Notes: generated by a model not told the origin, from the letters alone. 64,000 nt of DNA from Variovorax sp. Root473 (GCF_001426505.1 NZ_LMEV01000014.1:2066-66065), one strand, 5' to 3'; counted from the first letter of the stretch, positions 53,166-63,295 are shown. Made by a program: numbers and translations.

Positions 53166-55196
53166 ATGCAGTTCCCAAGCATTTTGGCATCCGCGCGCAC
53201 TCGTCAGCGCCGCGGCGCGCCCGCCCTGGTTTTCTCCGCCGTTCTTGCGCTCGCCGCGCTGCTGTCGCAACAGCCCGCTGCCGCGCAGAACAACACCAAC
53301 GACGACGTGCTGGTCCAGATGAAGCAGGCCTTCCAGCGCGGCGACAAGGCCCGCCTCACGGCCCTGCTGCCGCAGGCGCGCGGCCATGCGCTCGAACCCT
53401 GGGCCGCCTACTGGGAGCTCAAGGCCCGCCTGCAGGAAGCCGCGCCCAACGAGGTGCAGGACTTCTACGCGCGCTACCCCAACACCTACCAGGAAGACCG
53501 CCTGCGCAACGACTGGCTGCTGCTGCTCGGCCAGCGCCGCGACTGGGACGGCTTCGCCGCCAACATCGCCGGCTTCCGCATGGGCGACGACGCCCAGGTG
53601 CGCTGCTATGCGGTGCTGGTCGACACACTGCGCACCGGCACGGCCACGCAGGCGCAGGCCGACGAAGTGCGCCGCAACTGGTTCGCGCAAAGGGACGGCG
53701 ACGACGGCTGCCTCACCGCCGCCGACCGCATGGTCGCGGCCCGCCTGATGACCACCAACGACGCCTGGAAGAAGGCGCGCCTGGCCATCGAGGCCAACCG
53801 GCCCGCGGCTGCGCGCGGTGCCGTCACCATCGCCGCGCCCGACGCACTGCCGCTGTTCGAAGAGGTCAACGCCAGCGCCGCCAAGTTCCTCACCGGCCGC
53901 GCCTTCGTGGCCGCCAAGTCGCGCAAGGAACTGGTGGTGCTCGCGCTCATCAAGATCGCGGTCGCCGACCCCGACCAGGCCGCTTCGCAGCTCGACAGCA
54001 AGTGGAGCCCGATGCTCTCCGCCGAAGAGCGCAACTGGGTCTGGGGCACCATCGGCCGCACGGCCGCGAACAAGCTTTCGCCGATGGCCGTGAGCTACTT
54101 CGGCAACGTCACGAAGAACAGCGATCTGTCCGACGACATGCTCGGCTGGCGCGTGCGCGCCGCGCTGCGCGCCGGCCAGTGGAAGGACGTGGCGCCCGCC
54201 ATCAACGCCATGAGCGACGCCGCGCAGCAAGACCCGACCTGGGTCTACTGGAAGGCCCGCGCGCTCAGCGCCGCCGGCGGCGACGAGCGCCGCGCCCAGG
54301 CCCGTGAGCTGTACACCAGCATCGCCGGCACGCGCGGCTTCTATGAAATGCTGGCGCTCGAAGAACTGGGCCAGCGCGTCGTGGCGGCGACCCGGCCCGC
54401 GCCGCTCACGCCCGAGGAAAAGAACGCCGCGCGCACCAACCCCGGGCTGCAACGCGGCCTGTATGCCATCGGCATGGGCCTGCGTTCCGAAGGCACGCGC
54501 GAGTGGAACTACGCCACCAACCTGCACGACAAGGGCGGCATGGACGACCGCGCCCTGCTCGCCGCCGCCGACCTGGCCTGCCAGCGCGAGGTGTGGGACC
54601 GCTGCATCAACACCAGCGAGCGCACCAAGGGCGTGATCGACGTCGAGCAGCGCTTCCCCATGCCGTTCCACGACACGGTGCTGCGCAAGAGCCAGGACAT
54701 CGGCCTGGACCCGGCCTACGTGTACGGCCTGATCCGGCAGGAAAGCCGCTTCATCATGGACGCACGCTCGGGCGTCGGCGCCTCGGGCCTGATGCAGGTC
54801 ATGCCCGCCACCGCGCGCTGGACCGCCCGCAAGATCGGCCTGACCGACTTCTCGCCCGGCCAGATCAACGACCGCGAGACCAACATCACCATCGGCACCA
54901 ACTACCTGAAGCTCGCCCTCGACGACTTCGACGGTTCGATGGCGCTGGCCGCCGCGGCCTACAACGCCGGCCCGGGCCGCCCGCGCAACTGGCGCAACGG
55001 CCCGGTGCTCGACGCGGCCATCTGGGCCGAGAACGTGCCCTTCAACGAGACGCGCGACTACGTGAAGAAGGTGCTGGCCAACACCACCCACTACGCCGCC
55101 ATCATCAGCGGCAAGCCGCAGTCGCTGAAGGAGCGCCTGGGCCGCGTGGGCCCGCGCAACGCGAGCGAGCCCGAGCCGAACAAGGACCTCCCCTGA
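53166..55196 (+). CDS. Soluble lytic murein transglycosylase
   Basis: 676 residues. A signal peptide ends near AAAQ (about residue 41). A long superhelical U-domain precedes the SLT catalytic domain at about 510-640. The catalytic Glu is about residue 526 in GLIRQESRF, followed by GASGLMQVMPATARW and AAAAYNAGPGRPRNW. It cleaves peptidoglycan glycan strands in the periplasm. The stop and the MgtC start are separated by one base, so the two are probably coupled. Confidence 0.96.
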   Translation: MQFPSILASARTRQRRGAPALVFSAVLALAALLSQQPAAAQNNTNDDVLVQMKQAFQRGDKARLTALLPQARGHALEPWAAYWELKARLQEAAPNEVQDFYARYPNTYQEDRLRNDWLLLLGQRRDWDGFAANIAGFRMGDDAQVRCYAVLVDTLRTGTATQAQADEVRRNWFAQRDGDDGCLTAADRMVAARLMTTNDAWKKARLAIEANRPAAARGAVTIAAPDALPLFEEVNASAAKFLTGRAFVAAKSRKELVVLALIKIAVADPDQAASQLDSKWSPMLSAEERNWVWGTIGRTAANKLSPMAVSYFGNVTKNSDLSDDMLGWRVRAALRAGQWKDVAPAINAMSDAAQQDPTWVYWKARALSAAGGDERRAQARELYTSIAGTRGFYEMLALEELGQRVVAATRPAPLTPEEKNAARTNPGLQRGLYAIGMGLRSEGTREWNYATNLHDKGGMDDRALLAAADLACQREVWDRCINTSERTKGVIDVEQRFPMPFHDTVLRKSQDIGLDPAYVYGLIRQESRFIMDARSGVGASGLMQVMPATARWTARKIGLTDFSPGQINDRETNITIGTNYLKLALDDFDGSMALAAAAYNAGPGRPRNWRNGPVLDAAIWAENVPFNETRDYVKKVLANTTHYAAIISGKPQSLKERLGRVGPRNASEPEPNKDLP

Positions 55197-55197
55197 C

Positions 55198-55770
55198 ATG
55201 ACCTGGCGCGACGAAGTGCTCGACACCGTCGCGTCCGAGTTCTCGGACGTGGGCGACGTCGCGCAGCTCACGCGCATCGCGGTGCGGCTGCTGCTGGCGG
55301 CCGTGCTGGGCTTTTTGCTGGGCTTCGAGCGCGAGCAGCAGGGCAAGGCGGCCGGCGTGCGTACCCACATGCTGGTGGCCATCGGCTCGGCGCTGTTCGT
55401 GCTGATCCCGCAGCAGACCGGCATCGTGCCGGCCGACATGAGCCGCGTGATCCAGGGGCTGGTGGCCGGTGTCGGCTTTCTGTGCGCCGGCACCATCCTC
55501 AAGCAGGGCAAGGACGAATCGCACGTGCAGGGCCTGACCACCGCTGCCGGGCTCTGGATGACGGCGGCCATCGGCATGGCCTGTGGGCTGGGCCGCGAGG
55601 TCACGGCCGTGCTCAGCGCGCTGCTGGCGCTCGCGGTGCTGTCGCTGGTGCCGCGTCTCGTGAACCTCATCGAGCGCGTGGCGAAGCCATCGAATGCGAA
55701 CGGCGCCGGTCCGCGCGTGATCGTGCCGCCCGGGTCCCGCACCGACAACCACAACGACGACCCGCGCTGA
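55198..55770 (+). CDS. MgtC/SapB family membrane protein
   Basis: 190 residues with four or five membrane segments. The family signature is seen in GFLLGFEREQQGKAAGVRTH, then GFLCAGTILKQG and GLTTAAGLWMTAAIGMACG. The tail is hydrophilic. It lacks the long C-terminal ACT domain of MgtC, so it is the short form. Start follows the transglycosylase stop by one base. Confidence 0.9.
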   Translation: MTWRDEVLDTVASEFSDVGDVAQLTRIAVRLLLAAVLGFLLGFEREQQGKAAGVRTHMLVAIGSALFVLIPQQTGIVPADMSRVIQGLVAGVGFLCAGTILKQGKDESHVQGLTTAAGLWMTAAIGMACGLGREVTAVLSALLALAVLSLVPRLVNLIERVAKPSNANGAGPRVIVPPGSRTDNHNDDPR

Positions 55771-55879
55771 AGCGTCGCGCATCAATTCGCGCCGCCTTCG
55801 TCATCAATCGCAGCGCGCCGCCCGGCTAGCATCGACGGCTTTGCCCCGCATTCCCGCACTGACCCGGAGACCCAGACAG

Positions 55880-56566
55880 ATGTCCAAGCTCTACATCGGC
55901 AACAAGAATTACTCGTCGTGGTCCATGCGCCCCTGGGTGCTCATGACGCAGGCCGGCATTCCCTTCGAGGAGGTGATGGTGCGCTTCGATTCGTTCGACG
56001 CCACCTCGCAGTTCAAGCACGTGATCGGTGCCATCAACCCCGTGGCCAAGGTGCCGGTGCTGGTCGACGGGGACCTGGCCGTGTGGGACACCCTCGCCAT
56101 CGCCGAATACCTGGCCGAGCGTTTTCCCGAGAAGCAGCTGTGGCCGCAGGGCGTGGCCGAGCGGGCCCGCGCGCGCAGCATCTGCGCCGAAATGCATTCG
56201 GGGTTCACCGAGCTGCGCGGCAACTGCCCGATGAACATCGAGGCCTCGCTGCCCGAGGTGGGCGCGCGACTCCTGGCCGAGCAGCCCGGCGTGCAGGAAG
56301 ACCTCGACCGCATCGTGCAGATGTGGACCGAGCTGCTCGACCGCCACGGCGGCCCGATGCTGTTCGGTGCCTTCACCATCGCCGACGCTTGCTTCGCGCC
56401 CGTGGGCATGCGCATCCGCGGCTACGGCCTGCCGGTGCCGCCGGCCATCGACGCGTACATCGCGCGCGTGGCTGCCCTGCCGGGCGTCGCTGCGTGGATC
56501 GATGGCGCCCTGGCCGAGAAGACCTTCGTGGCTTTCGACGAGCCCTATCGCACCTCACGCGACTGA
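55880..56566 (+). CDS. Glutathione S-transferase family protein
   Basis: 228 residues. The thioredoxin-fold N-terminal domain reads LYIGNKNYSSWSMRPWVLM, with the catalytic Ser in the SSWSMRPW region, then PVAKVPVLVDGDLAVWDTLA, the glutathione-binding cis-Pro and Asp/Ser site. The C-terminal helical domain has GAFTIADACFAPVGMRI. Substrate unknown. Confidence 0.93.
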   Translation: MSKLYIGNKNYSSWSMRPWVLMTQAGIPFEEVMVRFDSFDATSQFKHVIGAINPVAKVPVLVDGDLAVWDTLAIAEYLAERFPEKQLWPQGVAERARARSICAEMHSGFTELRGNCPMNIEASLPEVGARLLAEQPGVQEDLDRIVQMWTELLDRHGGPMLFGAFTIADACFAPVGMRIRGYGLPVPPAIDAYIARVAALPGVAAWIDGALAEKTFVAFDEPYRTSRD

Positions 56567-56594
56567 CGGCGCCACCGAGGCTCGCCGGATCCCG

Positions 56595-57332
56595 TCAGAA
56601 CCGGTACGTCGCCGCCAGGTAGGTGACGATCGGGTTCAGCTTCAGGCTCGATTCGCTGCGTGCCACCGGCAGGCCGGTGATGCTGGTTGTGGTGAGCTTG
56701 GCCTTGGTCTTCAGCGGGATGTACGACACCGAGAACGACACGCCCCAGTGCTTGTCGAACTGGTAGGCCACGCCGGCGTTGAGCACGGGCGCGAACGAAC
56801 TGTCGAGCTTGGCGGTGGTGTTCACCGAGTACGGCGACACGTGGAACTGGCTGGCCAGCGCGCCCTGCAGGTTCGGCGTGAGCTTCACGTCGCTGTACCA
56901 GACGTAGGTGGCGCCCAGGCCCACGAACGGACGGAAGGCGTCGTTGCCTTCGTTGAAGTAGTACTTGGCCAGCACGGTCGGGCTCCACTGGCGGGCCTGG
57001 CCGAGTTCGCCCACGCGCGCCAGCGTGCCGCTGCCGTGGAGCTTGAACTTGGGCGGCACGCCGAACACGCCCTCGACGGCCCAGTGGGGGTCGATGAAGT
57101 ACGCGACATTCAGGCCCAGCGTGTCCGAGTTGGTGACGCTCGCGCCCGAGCCGGCCAGCACGCTGTGCACGGGCGAGGTCACGGTCAGCGGCTTGCTCGA
57201 ATCCTGAGGCGAAAGATGGAACCAGCCGGTGCCGACGACCCAGTCGCCCGCGTTCTGCGCCAGGGCGCTGCCCGATGCCAGGACCCCGAGTGCCGCCAAT
57301 GCCAACGATGCTGTTGTTGTGAGTTTCTTCAT
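56595..57332 (-). CDS. OmpW family outer-membrane protein
   Basis: 245 residues. A signal peptide (1-25, ending GSALAQ) precedes an eight-stranded barrel: GDWVVGTGWFHLSPQDSS, then LGLNVAYFIDPHWAVEGVFG, then YYFNEGNDAFRPFVGLGATY, ending YLAATYRF. OmpW proteins form narrow hydrophobic channels. The upstream region carries a pair of TetR-type palindromes. Confidence 0.93.
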   Translation of the reverse strand: MKKLTTTASLALAALGVLASGSALAQNAGDWVVGTGWFHLSPQDSSKPLTVTSPVHSVLAGSGASVTNSDTLGLNVAYFIDPHWAVEGVFGVPPKFKLHGSGTLARVGELGQARQWSPTVLAKYYFNEGNDAFRPFVGLGATYVWYSDVKLTPNLQGALASQFHVSPYSVNTTAKLDSSFAPVLNAGVAYQFDKHWGVSFSVSYIPLKTKAKLTTTSITGLPVARSESSLKLNPIVTYLAATYRF

Positions 57333-57417
57333 GGGTGTGAATGCTCCTTGGGTGGTGAAAACGGCCCCGCGCACGGGGGCACCGGCCAGCGACCGGTGCT
57401 TCGCGCGACGCGAATTT

Positions 57418-57463
57418 ACGAACGGTCGTTCGCATCGCTCGTCGATTATCGAACGACCGTTCT
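57418..57463. promoter_or_regulatory. Pair of GAACGnnCGTTC palindromes in the ompW-cca gap
   Basis: CGAACGGTCGTTCG (57419-57432) and CGAACGACCGTTCT (57450-57463) are each palindromic and are inverted copies of each other, 31 bases apart. This shape is typical of TetR-family operators. They lie 86 bases before the ompW start and 36 bases before cca. No TetR gene is in the window. Confidence 0.55.
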
Positions 57464-57497
57464 TTTTGTGCAGGGAGAGTATCCCTACACTGCACTC

Positions 57498-58769
57498 ATG
57501 AACATTTTTCTCGTCGGCGGTGCACTGCGCGACCGGTTGCTGGGGCGCCCCGTGTCCGACCACGACTGGCTGGTGGTGGGCGCCACGCCCGAGGCCATGG
57601 TGGCGCGCGGCTACCTGCCCGTGGGGCGCGATTTCCCCGTGTTCCTGCATCCGCGCACGCGCGAGGAATACGCGCTGGCCCGCACCGAGCGCAAGAGTGC
57701 GCCGGGCTACCGCGGCTTCGTCGTGCATGCGGCGCCCGACGTCACGCTGGAGCAAGATCTCGCGCGGCGCGACCTCACCGTGAACGCCATCGCGCTGCCC
57801 GCCGAGCACGTGGCCGCCGACGGCAGCTTCGACCCTCGCCCCGCAACCCTGGCCGACCCCTTCCACGGCCAGCGCGACCTGCGCGACAAGGTGCTGCGCC
57901 ACGTGACCGACGCCTTCCGCGAAGACCCGGTGCGCATCCTGCGCGTGGCGCGCTTTGCCGCACGCTTTGACGACTTCACCGTCGCGCCAGAAACCATGGC
58001 GCTGATGCGCGAGATGGTCGCGGCCGGCGAGGTCGATGCGCTGGTGCCCGAGCGCGTGTGGCAGGAACTCGCGCGCGGCCTGATGGAAACGCGGCCCTCG
58101 CGCATGTTCGAGGTGCTGCGCGAATGCGGCGCGCTCGCCGTGCTGCTGCCCGAGGTCGACCGGCTCTGGGGCGTGCCGCAGCCCGCGCAGCACCACCCCG
58201 AGATCGACACCGGCGTGCACCTGATGATGGTGCTCGACACCAGCGCGCGGCTGGGCGCCATGCTGCCCGTGCGCTTCGCCTGCCTGATGCACGACCTCGG
58301 CAAGGGCACCACGCCGGCCGACATGCTGCCGCGCCACATCAACCACGAGCTGCGCAGCGTCGACCTGCTGCAGGCCGTGTGCGAACGCTGGCGCGTGCCG
58401 GTGGAGCTGCGCGAGTTGGCCGAGGTCGTGGCGCGCGAGCACGGCAACATCCACCGCAGCGGGCCGCTCGGCGCGACGCCGCTGGTGCGGCTGCTCGAGC
58501 GCTGCGACGCCTTTCGCAAGCCGGCGCGCTTCGCCGAGGCGCTGCTGGCCTGCGAATGCGATGCGCGCGGCCGGCTTGGCTTCGAGGACACCGCCTACCC
58601 GCAACGCCAGCGCCTGCTCGCGGTGCTTGCGGCGGCCCAGGCCGTGGCCACCGACGTGGTGGCGCGCGAGGCGCAGCAGGCCGGCGCCACCGGGCCGCGC
58701 ATCGGCGAGGCGATCCACCGCGCGCGCATCGCGGCGGTGACGGCGTCGCTGCCGGCCACGGACGACTGA
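57498..58769 (+). CDS. cca: CCA tRNA nucleotidyltransferase, multifunctional
   Basis: 423 residues. Adds or repairs the CCA end of tRNA. The catalytic head shows LVGGALRDRLLGRPV and the DxD of VSDHDWLVVGA, then RRDLTVNAIAL. The HD domain (CLMHDLGKGTTPA, about residues 258-270) gives the phosphohydrolase activity of the long bacterial form. Confidence 0.97.
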   Translation: MNIFLVGGALRDRLLGRPVSDHDWLVVGATPEAMVARGYLPVGRDFPVFLHPRTREEYALARTERKSAPGYRGFVVHAAPDVTLEQDLARRDLTVNAIALPAEHVAADGSFDPRPATLADPFHGQRDLRDKVLRHVTDAFREDPVRILRVARFAARFDDFTVAPETMALMREMVAAGEVDALVPERVWQELARGLMETRPSRMFEVLRECGALAVLLPEVDRLWGVPQPAQHHPEIDTGVHLMMVLDTSARLGAMLPVRFACLMHDLGKGTTPADMLPRHINHELRSVDLLQAVCERWRVPVELRELAEVVAREHGNIHRSGPLGATPLVRLLERCDAFRKPARFAEALLACECDARGRLGFEDTAYPQRQRLLAVLAAAQAVATDVVAREAQQAGATGPRIGEAIHRARIAAVTASLPATDD

Positions 58770-58841
58770 TCGGCGCCGGCAGCGCACGCCGGGACTTTGG
58801 CCGACACGCGCCGCGGGCGAGCCGTGCTATGGTTTTTCCCA

Positions 58842-59636
58842 ATGCCAAAGTCCTCCAGCAGCAACGCACAGTTGCCTCCTCCGCCGGGCCGGGACGCCGC
58901 CCTTTTTCTCGACTTCGACGGCACGCTGGTCGGCCTTGCCGCCACGCCTGAAGCCATTGAGGTGCCGCCCGCCCTCGTCCCCTTGCTAAGCGACCTGCGC
59001 GACCTGCTCGGTGGCGCGCTCGCCGTGGTGTCGGGCCGCCAGATCGATGCCATCGACCGTTTTCTGGCGCCGCTGCGGCTGCCCGCCGCGGGCGAGCACG
59101 GCGTGCAGCGCCGCGACGCCAAGGGCGGCATGCAGGAGCAGCGCCCGCCCGACCTCGTGCCCATCCTCGACATCGCCAACGAACTCGCGCGCATCCACGA
59201 AGGCCTGCTGGTGGAGCGCAAGCACGCCGCCATCGCGCTGCACTACCGGCTGGCGCCTCAGTTGGAGGATGTGTGCCGCGACGCGATGACGCGCGCCATC
59301 GAAGGTCATTCGCAACTCGAACTGCTGCACGGCAAATTCGTCTTCGAGGTGAAACCCTCGGGCGTCAACAAGGGCATCGCGATCGAAGCCTTCATGAACG
59401 AGGCGCCCTTCGTGGGCCGCACGCCGGTCTTCGCGGGCGACGACACCACCGACGAGAGCGGCTTCGCCGTCGTGCAGCCGCGCGGCGGCGTGGCGATCAA
59501 GGTCGGCGCGGGGCCGAGCCTGGCGCTGCACCGGCTCGAATCGCCACGCGCGGTCTACGAATGGCTGGTGCAGGCGCGCGACCTGCTGGCCGCACCTGAC
59601 AACACACCCGAAGCATCACCGAGGAAGCCTGCATGA
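58842..59636 (+). CDS. otsB: Trehalose-6-phosphate phosphatase
   Basis: 264 residues. HAD-fold enzyme that removes phosphate from trehalose-6-phosphate. The nucleophile motif is DFDGTL (D24, D26), with VVSGRQIDAIDRFL, GEHGVQRR and the metal motif FAGDDTTDE. Overlaps the GH15 gene as ATGA. First gene of otsB-GH15-otsA. Confidence 0.95.
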   Translation: MPKSSSSNAQLPPPPGRDAALFLDFDGTLVGLAATPEAIEVPPALVPLLSDLRDLLGGALAVVSGRQIDAIDRFLAPLRLPAAGEHGVQRRDAKGGMQEQRPPDLVPILDIANELARIHEGLLVERKHAAIALHYRLAPQLEDVCRDAMTRAIEGHSQLELLHGKFVFEVKPSGVNKGIAIEAFMNEAPFVGRTPVFAGDDTTDESGFAVVQPRGGVAIKVGAGPSLALHRLESPRAVYEWLVQARDLLAAPDNTPEASPRKPA

Positions 59637-61567
59637 GCGAACACCAACTGCCGCAGGCCCCGGAGGACCGCGCGGGCGATGCCCTGGCCGGCGCGGCGGG
59701 CCCCGACGAGCAGGCGCCGCTGGAGGTCGCCAACGTCGCGGCGCACGTGGCAGCGGCCCCACCGCGCGGCTTTGCGCCGCCCGCCGAGCCCTCCCTGAAT
59801 GTCGGCGTGATCGGCAACTGCGCCTACAGCGCGCTCATCGATGCGCGCGCCCGTGCCGTCTGGTGCTGCCTGCCGCGCTTCGATGGCGACCCGGTCTTCA
59901 ACGCGCTGCTGCACCCCGGCGAGGAAGCCGGCGCGTGGGCCATCGAGATCGAGGACTTCGCTTCCAGCAAGCAGTGGTACGAGCCCAATACCGCCGTGCT
60001 GCGCACGCAGCTGTTCGACAGCGCGGGCCAGGGCATCGAGATCACCGACTTCGCGCCGCGCTTCTACAGCCGCTCGCGCTACTTCCGCCCGCTCATGATG
60101 GTGCGCCGCGTGCGCCCCATCGCCGGCGCGCCGCGCATCCGCGTGGCGCTCGACCCGCGCTTCCAGTGGGGCGCCTCGGAACCGATCGAGGTCACGCGCG
60201 GCAGCAACCACATCCGGTACGTGGGGCCCGACGTGACGCTGCGGCTGAACACCGACGCCTCGATCTCGCACATCCTCTCGCGCCAGGCCTTCGTGATCTC
60301 GCGCGAGTACAACTTCATGTTCGGCGTGGACGAGACGCTGCTCGAAGGCATCGCCGACACCGCGCGCAAGTTCGAGCAGGAAACCATCTCGTACTGGCGC
60401 ACCTGGAGCAAGCGCCTGGCCATTCCCTTCGAGTACCAGGACGCCGTGATCCGCGCGGCCATCACGCTCAAGCTCTCGCTGTACGAGGACACAGGCGCCA
60501 TCGTCGCCGCCATGACCACCAGCATCCCCGAGGCGCCGGGCAGCCAGCGCAACTGGGACTACCGCTACTGCTGGCTGCGCGATGCGTTCTTCGTGGTGCG
60601 CGCGCTCAACTCGCTGAGCGAGGTGGGCACGATGGAAGACTACCTGCGCTGGCTCGGCAACGTGGTCATCGGGTCGCACGGCGAGCACATCCAGCCGCTG
60701 TACGGCATCGGGCTGGAGCGCGAGCTGCCCGAGTCGTTCGTCGAGGGCCTGCCGGGCTACCGCGGCATGGGCCCGGTGCGCGTGGGCAACCAGGCACAGG
60801 AGCACTTCCAGCACGACGTGTACGGCAACATCGTGCTCGGCGCGGCCCAGGCCTTCCACGACCACCGGCTGCTCAGCCGCGCGGGCGTGGCGGAGTTTCC
60901 GCACCTGGAAGCAGTGGGCGAGCAGGCCGTGCGCGTGTACGGCACGCCCGACGCGGGCATGTGGGAGCTGCGCACGCGCGCCCGCGTGCACACCAGCTCG
61001 GCGCTCATGAGCTGGGCCGCCTGCGACCGCCTGGCCAAGATCGCGCGACGGCTTGAGCTGCCCGAGCGCGCCGCCTACTGGCATGGCCATGCCGCACGCA
61101 TGAAGGAAGAGATTCTTGCCAAGTCGTGGTGCGAAGAGCGCCAGGCCTTTGCCGAAAGCTTCGGCGGGCACGAGCTCGACGCCAGCATCCTGCTGATGGT
61201 CGAGGTGGGCCTGATCGATGCGCGCGATCCGCGCTTCATCTCGACCGTCGACGCCATGGAAAAGTCGCTGTGCGACGGCCCCTACATGCGCCGCTACGAA
61301 GCGGCCGACGACTTCGGCAAGCCCGAGACCGCCTTCAACATCTGCACCTTCTGGCGCATCGACGCGCTGGCCAAGATCGGCCGCAAGGCCGAGGCGCGGC
61401 AGATCTTCGAAACCATGCTCGCCGCGCGCAACCCGCTGGGCCTGCTGTCGGAAGACACGCACCCGGTGACGGGCGAGATGTGGGGCAACTTTCCGCAGAC
61501 CTATTCGATGGTCGGCATCATCAACGCGGCCGTGCGCCTGTCCGCTCCCTGGGACTCCTGCATATGA
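59633..61567 (+). CDS. Glycoside hydrolase family 15 protein (glucoamylase/trehalase-like)
   Basis: 644 residues. A low-complexity start of about 50 residues precedes the family N-terminal part (VIGNCAYSALIDARARAVWC, then CLPRFDGDPVFNALL). The (alpha/alpha)6 barrel includes NWDYRYCWLRDAFFVVRALN at about 306-325 and LSEDTHPVTGEMWGNFPQTY, where the catalytic acid is expected near the end. Because it lies between otsB and otsA with ATGA overlaps on both sides, a role in trehalose or related glucan turnover is likely. The exact substrate is not shown. Confidence 0.93.
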   Translation: MSEHQLPQAPEDRAGDALAGAAGPDEQAPLEVANVAAHVAAAPPRGFAPPAEPSLNVGVIGNCAYSALIDARARAVWCCLPRFDGDPVFNALLHPGEEAGAWAIEIEDFASSKQWYEPNTAVLRTQLFDSAGQGIEITDFAPRFYSRSRYFRPLMMVRRVRPIAGAPRIRVALDPRFQWGASEPIEVTRGSNHIRYVGPDVTLRLNTDASISHILSRQAFVISREYNFMFGVDETLLEGIADTARKFEQETISYWRTWSKRLAIPFEYQDAVIRAAITLKLSLYEDTGAIVAAMTTSIPEAPGSQRNWDYRYCWLRDAFFVVRALNSLSEVGTMEDYLRWLGNVVIGSHGEHIQPLYGIGLERELPESFVEGLPGYRGMGPVRVGNQAQEHFQHDVYGNIVLGAAQAFHDHRLLSRAGVAEFPHLEAVGEQAVRVYGTPDAGMWELRTRARVHTSSALMSWAACDRLAKIARRLELPERAAYWHGHAARMKEEILAKSWCEERQAFAESFGGHELDASILLMVEVGLIDARDPRFISTVDAMEKSLCDGPYMRRYEAADDFGKPETAFNICTFWRIDALAKIGRKAEARQIFETMLAARNPLGLLSEDTHPVTGEMWGNFPQTYSMVGIINAAVRLSAPWDSCI

Positions 61568-62949
61568 GCCGTCTCGTCGTCATTTCGAACCGCGTGGCCG
61601 ACCCACGCAAGCCTGCCGCCGGCGGCCTGGCCGTGGCCCTGGGCGAAAGCCTGCAACAGAGCGGTGGCCTGTGGTTTGGTTGGAGCGGCCAGATCGTCGA
61701 AGGCGGTCCCACGGGTGAAGGCGAACTGCACACGCAGCAGGCCGGCAAGGTCACGCTCGCCACCCTCGACCTGAGCCGCGACGACCACGACAGCTACTAC
61801 CTGGGCTACAGCAACGACGTGCTGTGGCCGGTGTTCCACGACCGGCTCGACCTGGCGCACTTCGAGGCCGCCTTCATCGGCGGCTACCGGCGCGTGAACC
61901 AGCTCTTTGCGCGCAAGCTGCTGCCGCTGCTGCGCGAGGACGACATCCTCTGGGTGCACGACTACCACCTGATTCCGCTCGCGGCCGAGCTGCGCGCCAT
62001 GGGCTGCAAGCAGCGCATCGGTTTCTTCCTGCACATTCCGCTGCCGCCGCAGATCATCATGGCGGCCATTCCGCAGCACGCCTGGCTGATGCGTTCGCTG
62101 TTCTCCTACGACCTCATCGGCTTCCAGGCCGAGCAGGACGTGCAGCACTTTGCGCACTACGTGCGCAACGAGGCGCAAGGCGAATCGCTGGGCGGCGACC
62201 TGTACCGCGCCTACGGCAACACGGTGCGCGCGGCGGCGTTCCCCATCGGCATCGACGTGGACGAGTTCGCGGCGCTCACGCACGCCAAGGAATCGCGCGA
62301 CATGTACGAGACCATGAAGCGCGAATACTCCAGCCGCCGACTGCTGCTGGGCATCGACCGGCTCGACTATTCGAAAGGCATTCCGCAGCGCGTGCGGGCA
62401 TTCCGCGAGCTGCTGGCCAACTACCCGGAGAACCGGCGCAGCGCCACGCTGATCCAGATCGCCTCGCCCACCCGCGAGATGGTCGATGCCTACGGCGACA
62501 TCCGCCGCGAACTCGAGTCCCTGTGCGGCGCCATCAACGGCGACTACGGCGAGCTCGACTGGATGCCGGTGCGCTACATCCACCGCATGGTCGCGCGCCG
62601 CCGCGTGCCGGGCCTGTGCCGCGCGGCGGCCGTGGGGCTGGTGACGCCGCTGCGCGACGGCATGAACCTCGTCGCCAAGGAATACATCGCGGCGCAGGAC
62701 CCGGCCGACCCGGGCGTGCTGGTGCTGTCACGTTTTGCCGGAGCGGCCGAGCAGCTGAAGGAAGCGCTGCTCGTGAATCCGTACGACACGCACGGCACCG
62801 CCGAGACGGTGCAGCAGGCGCTGCAGATGCCGCTGGAAGAGCGGCGCGAGCGACACCAGAAGCTGCTGTCGCGCATCCGGGCGCAGGACATCCACTGGTG
62901 GCGGCGCGAATTTCTCGAAGCGCTGCGCGCTGCGGCGAACGAGCGCTGA
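61564..62949 (+). CDS. otsA: Trehalose-6-phosphate synthase
   Basis: 461 residues, GT20 family. Makes trehalose-6-phosphate from UDP-glucose and glucose-6-phosphate. Signatures are [46 protein letters not shown] and [13 protein letters not shown]. Last gene of the coupled three-gene cluster. Confidence 0.97.
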   Translation: MSRLVVISNRVADPRKPAAGGLAVALGESLQQSGGLWFGWSGQIVEGGPTGEGELHTQQAGKVTLATLDLSRDDHDSYYLGYSNDVLWPVFHDRLDLAHFEAAFIGGYRRVNQLFARKLLPLLREDDILWVHDYHLIPLAAELRAMGCKQRIGFFLHIPLPPQIIMAAIPQHAWLMRSLFSYDLIGFQAEQDVQHFAHYVRNEAQGESLGGDLYRAYGNTVRAAAFPIGIDVDEFAALTHAKESRDMYETMKREYSSRRLLLGIDRLDYSKGIPQRVRAFRELLANYPENRRSATLIQIASPTREMVDAYGDIRRELESLCGAINGDYGELDWMPVRYIHRMVARRRVPGLCRAAAVGLVTPLRDGMNLVAKEYIAAQDPADPGVLVLSRFAGAAEQLKEALLVNPYDTHGTAETVQQALQMPLEERRERHQKLLSRIRAQDIHWWRREFLEALRAAANER

Positions 62950-62956
62950 GCCAGCC

Positions 62957-63295
62957 TCACCACCCCGTCAGCAAGCGCACGAAGCGCATCACCGGCCGTG
63001 CGGGCGCCGGGGTGGTGGCCTGCCGGGATGCCTGCGCCGGCGCATGCATCCGCAGGTGCACCGGCGTGATGGCCGACACCTCGATCCACCCGCCCTGCGG
63101 CACGCAGTGCATATCGCCTTCGCCGAGCAGCGTCTCGGTCATGAACACCGTCTCGCCCAGCCAGCCCGGCGGCGACACCACGCGGGCGCGGCCCTCGGCC
63201 AGCTGAAGCCAGGTGCCCGCATCGACCGCGGTGCGCAGCGACTGGCCGGGTTCGAGGACGATGGAATCGGGGGCTTCGGACAGGGTGGTGATCAT
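62957..63295 (-). CDS. DUF2917 protein, second copy
   Basis: 112 residues from ATG 63295. The core [20 protein letters not shown], then [20 protein letters not shown], then [20 protein letters not shown] matches DUF2917. The tail is Pro/Ala-rich and ends with a hydrophobic LLTGW. Divergent from the MocR-type gene and converging with otsA. Confidence 0.8.
   Translation of the reverse strand: MITTLSEAPDSIVLEPGQSLRTAVDAGTWLQLAEGRARVVSPPGWLGETVFMTETLLGEGDMHCVPQGGWIEVSAITPVHLRMHAPAQASRQATTPAPARPVMRFVRLLTGW

Noticed and set aside
57000..58787. Minus-strand frame running through cca into ompW (730 codons)
   Set aside because: Only the last 245 codons match OmpW; the rest is the complement of cca.
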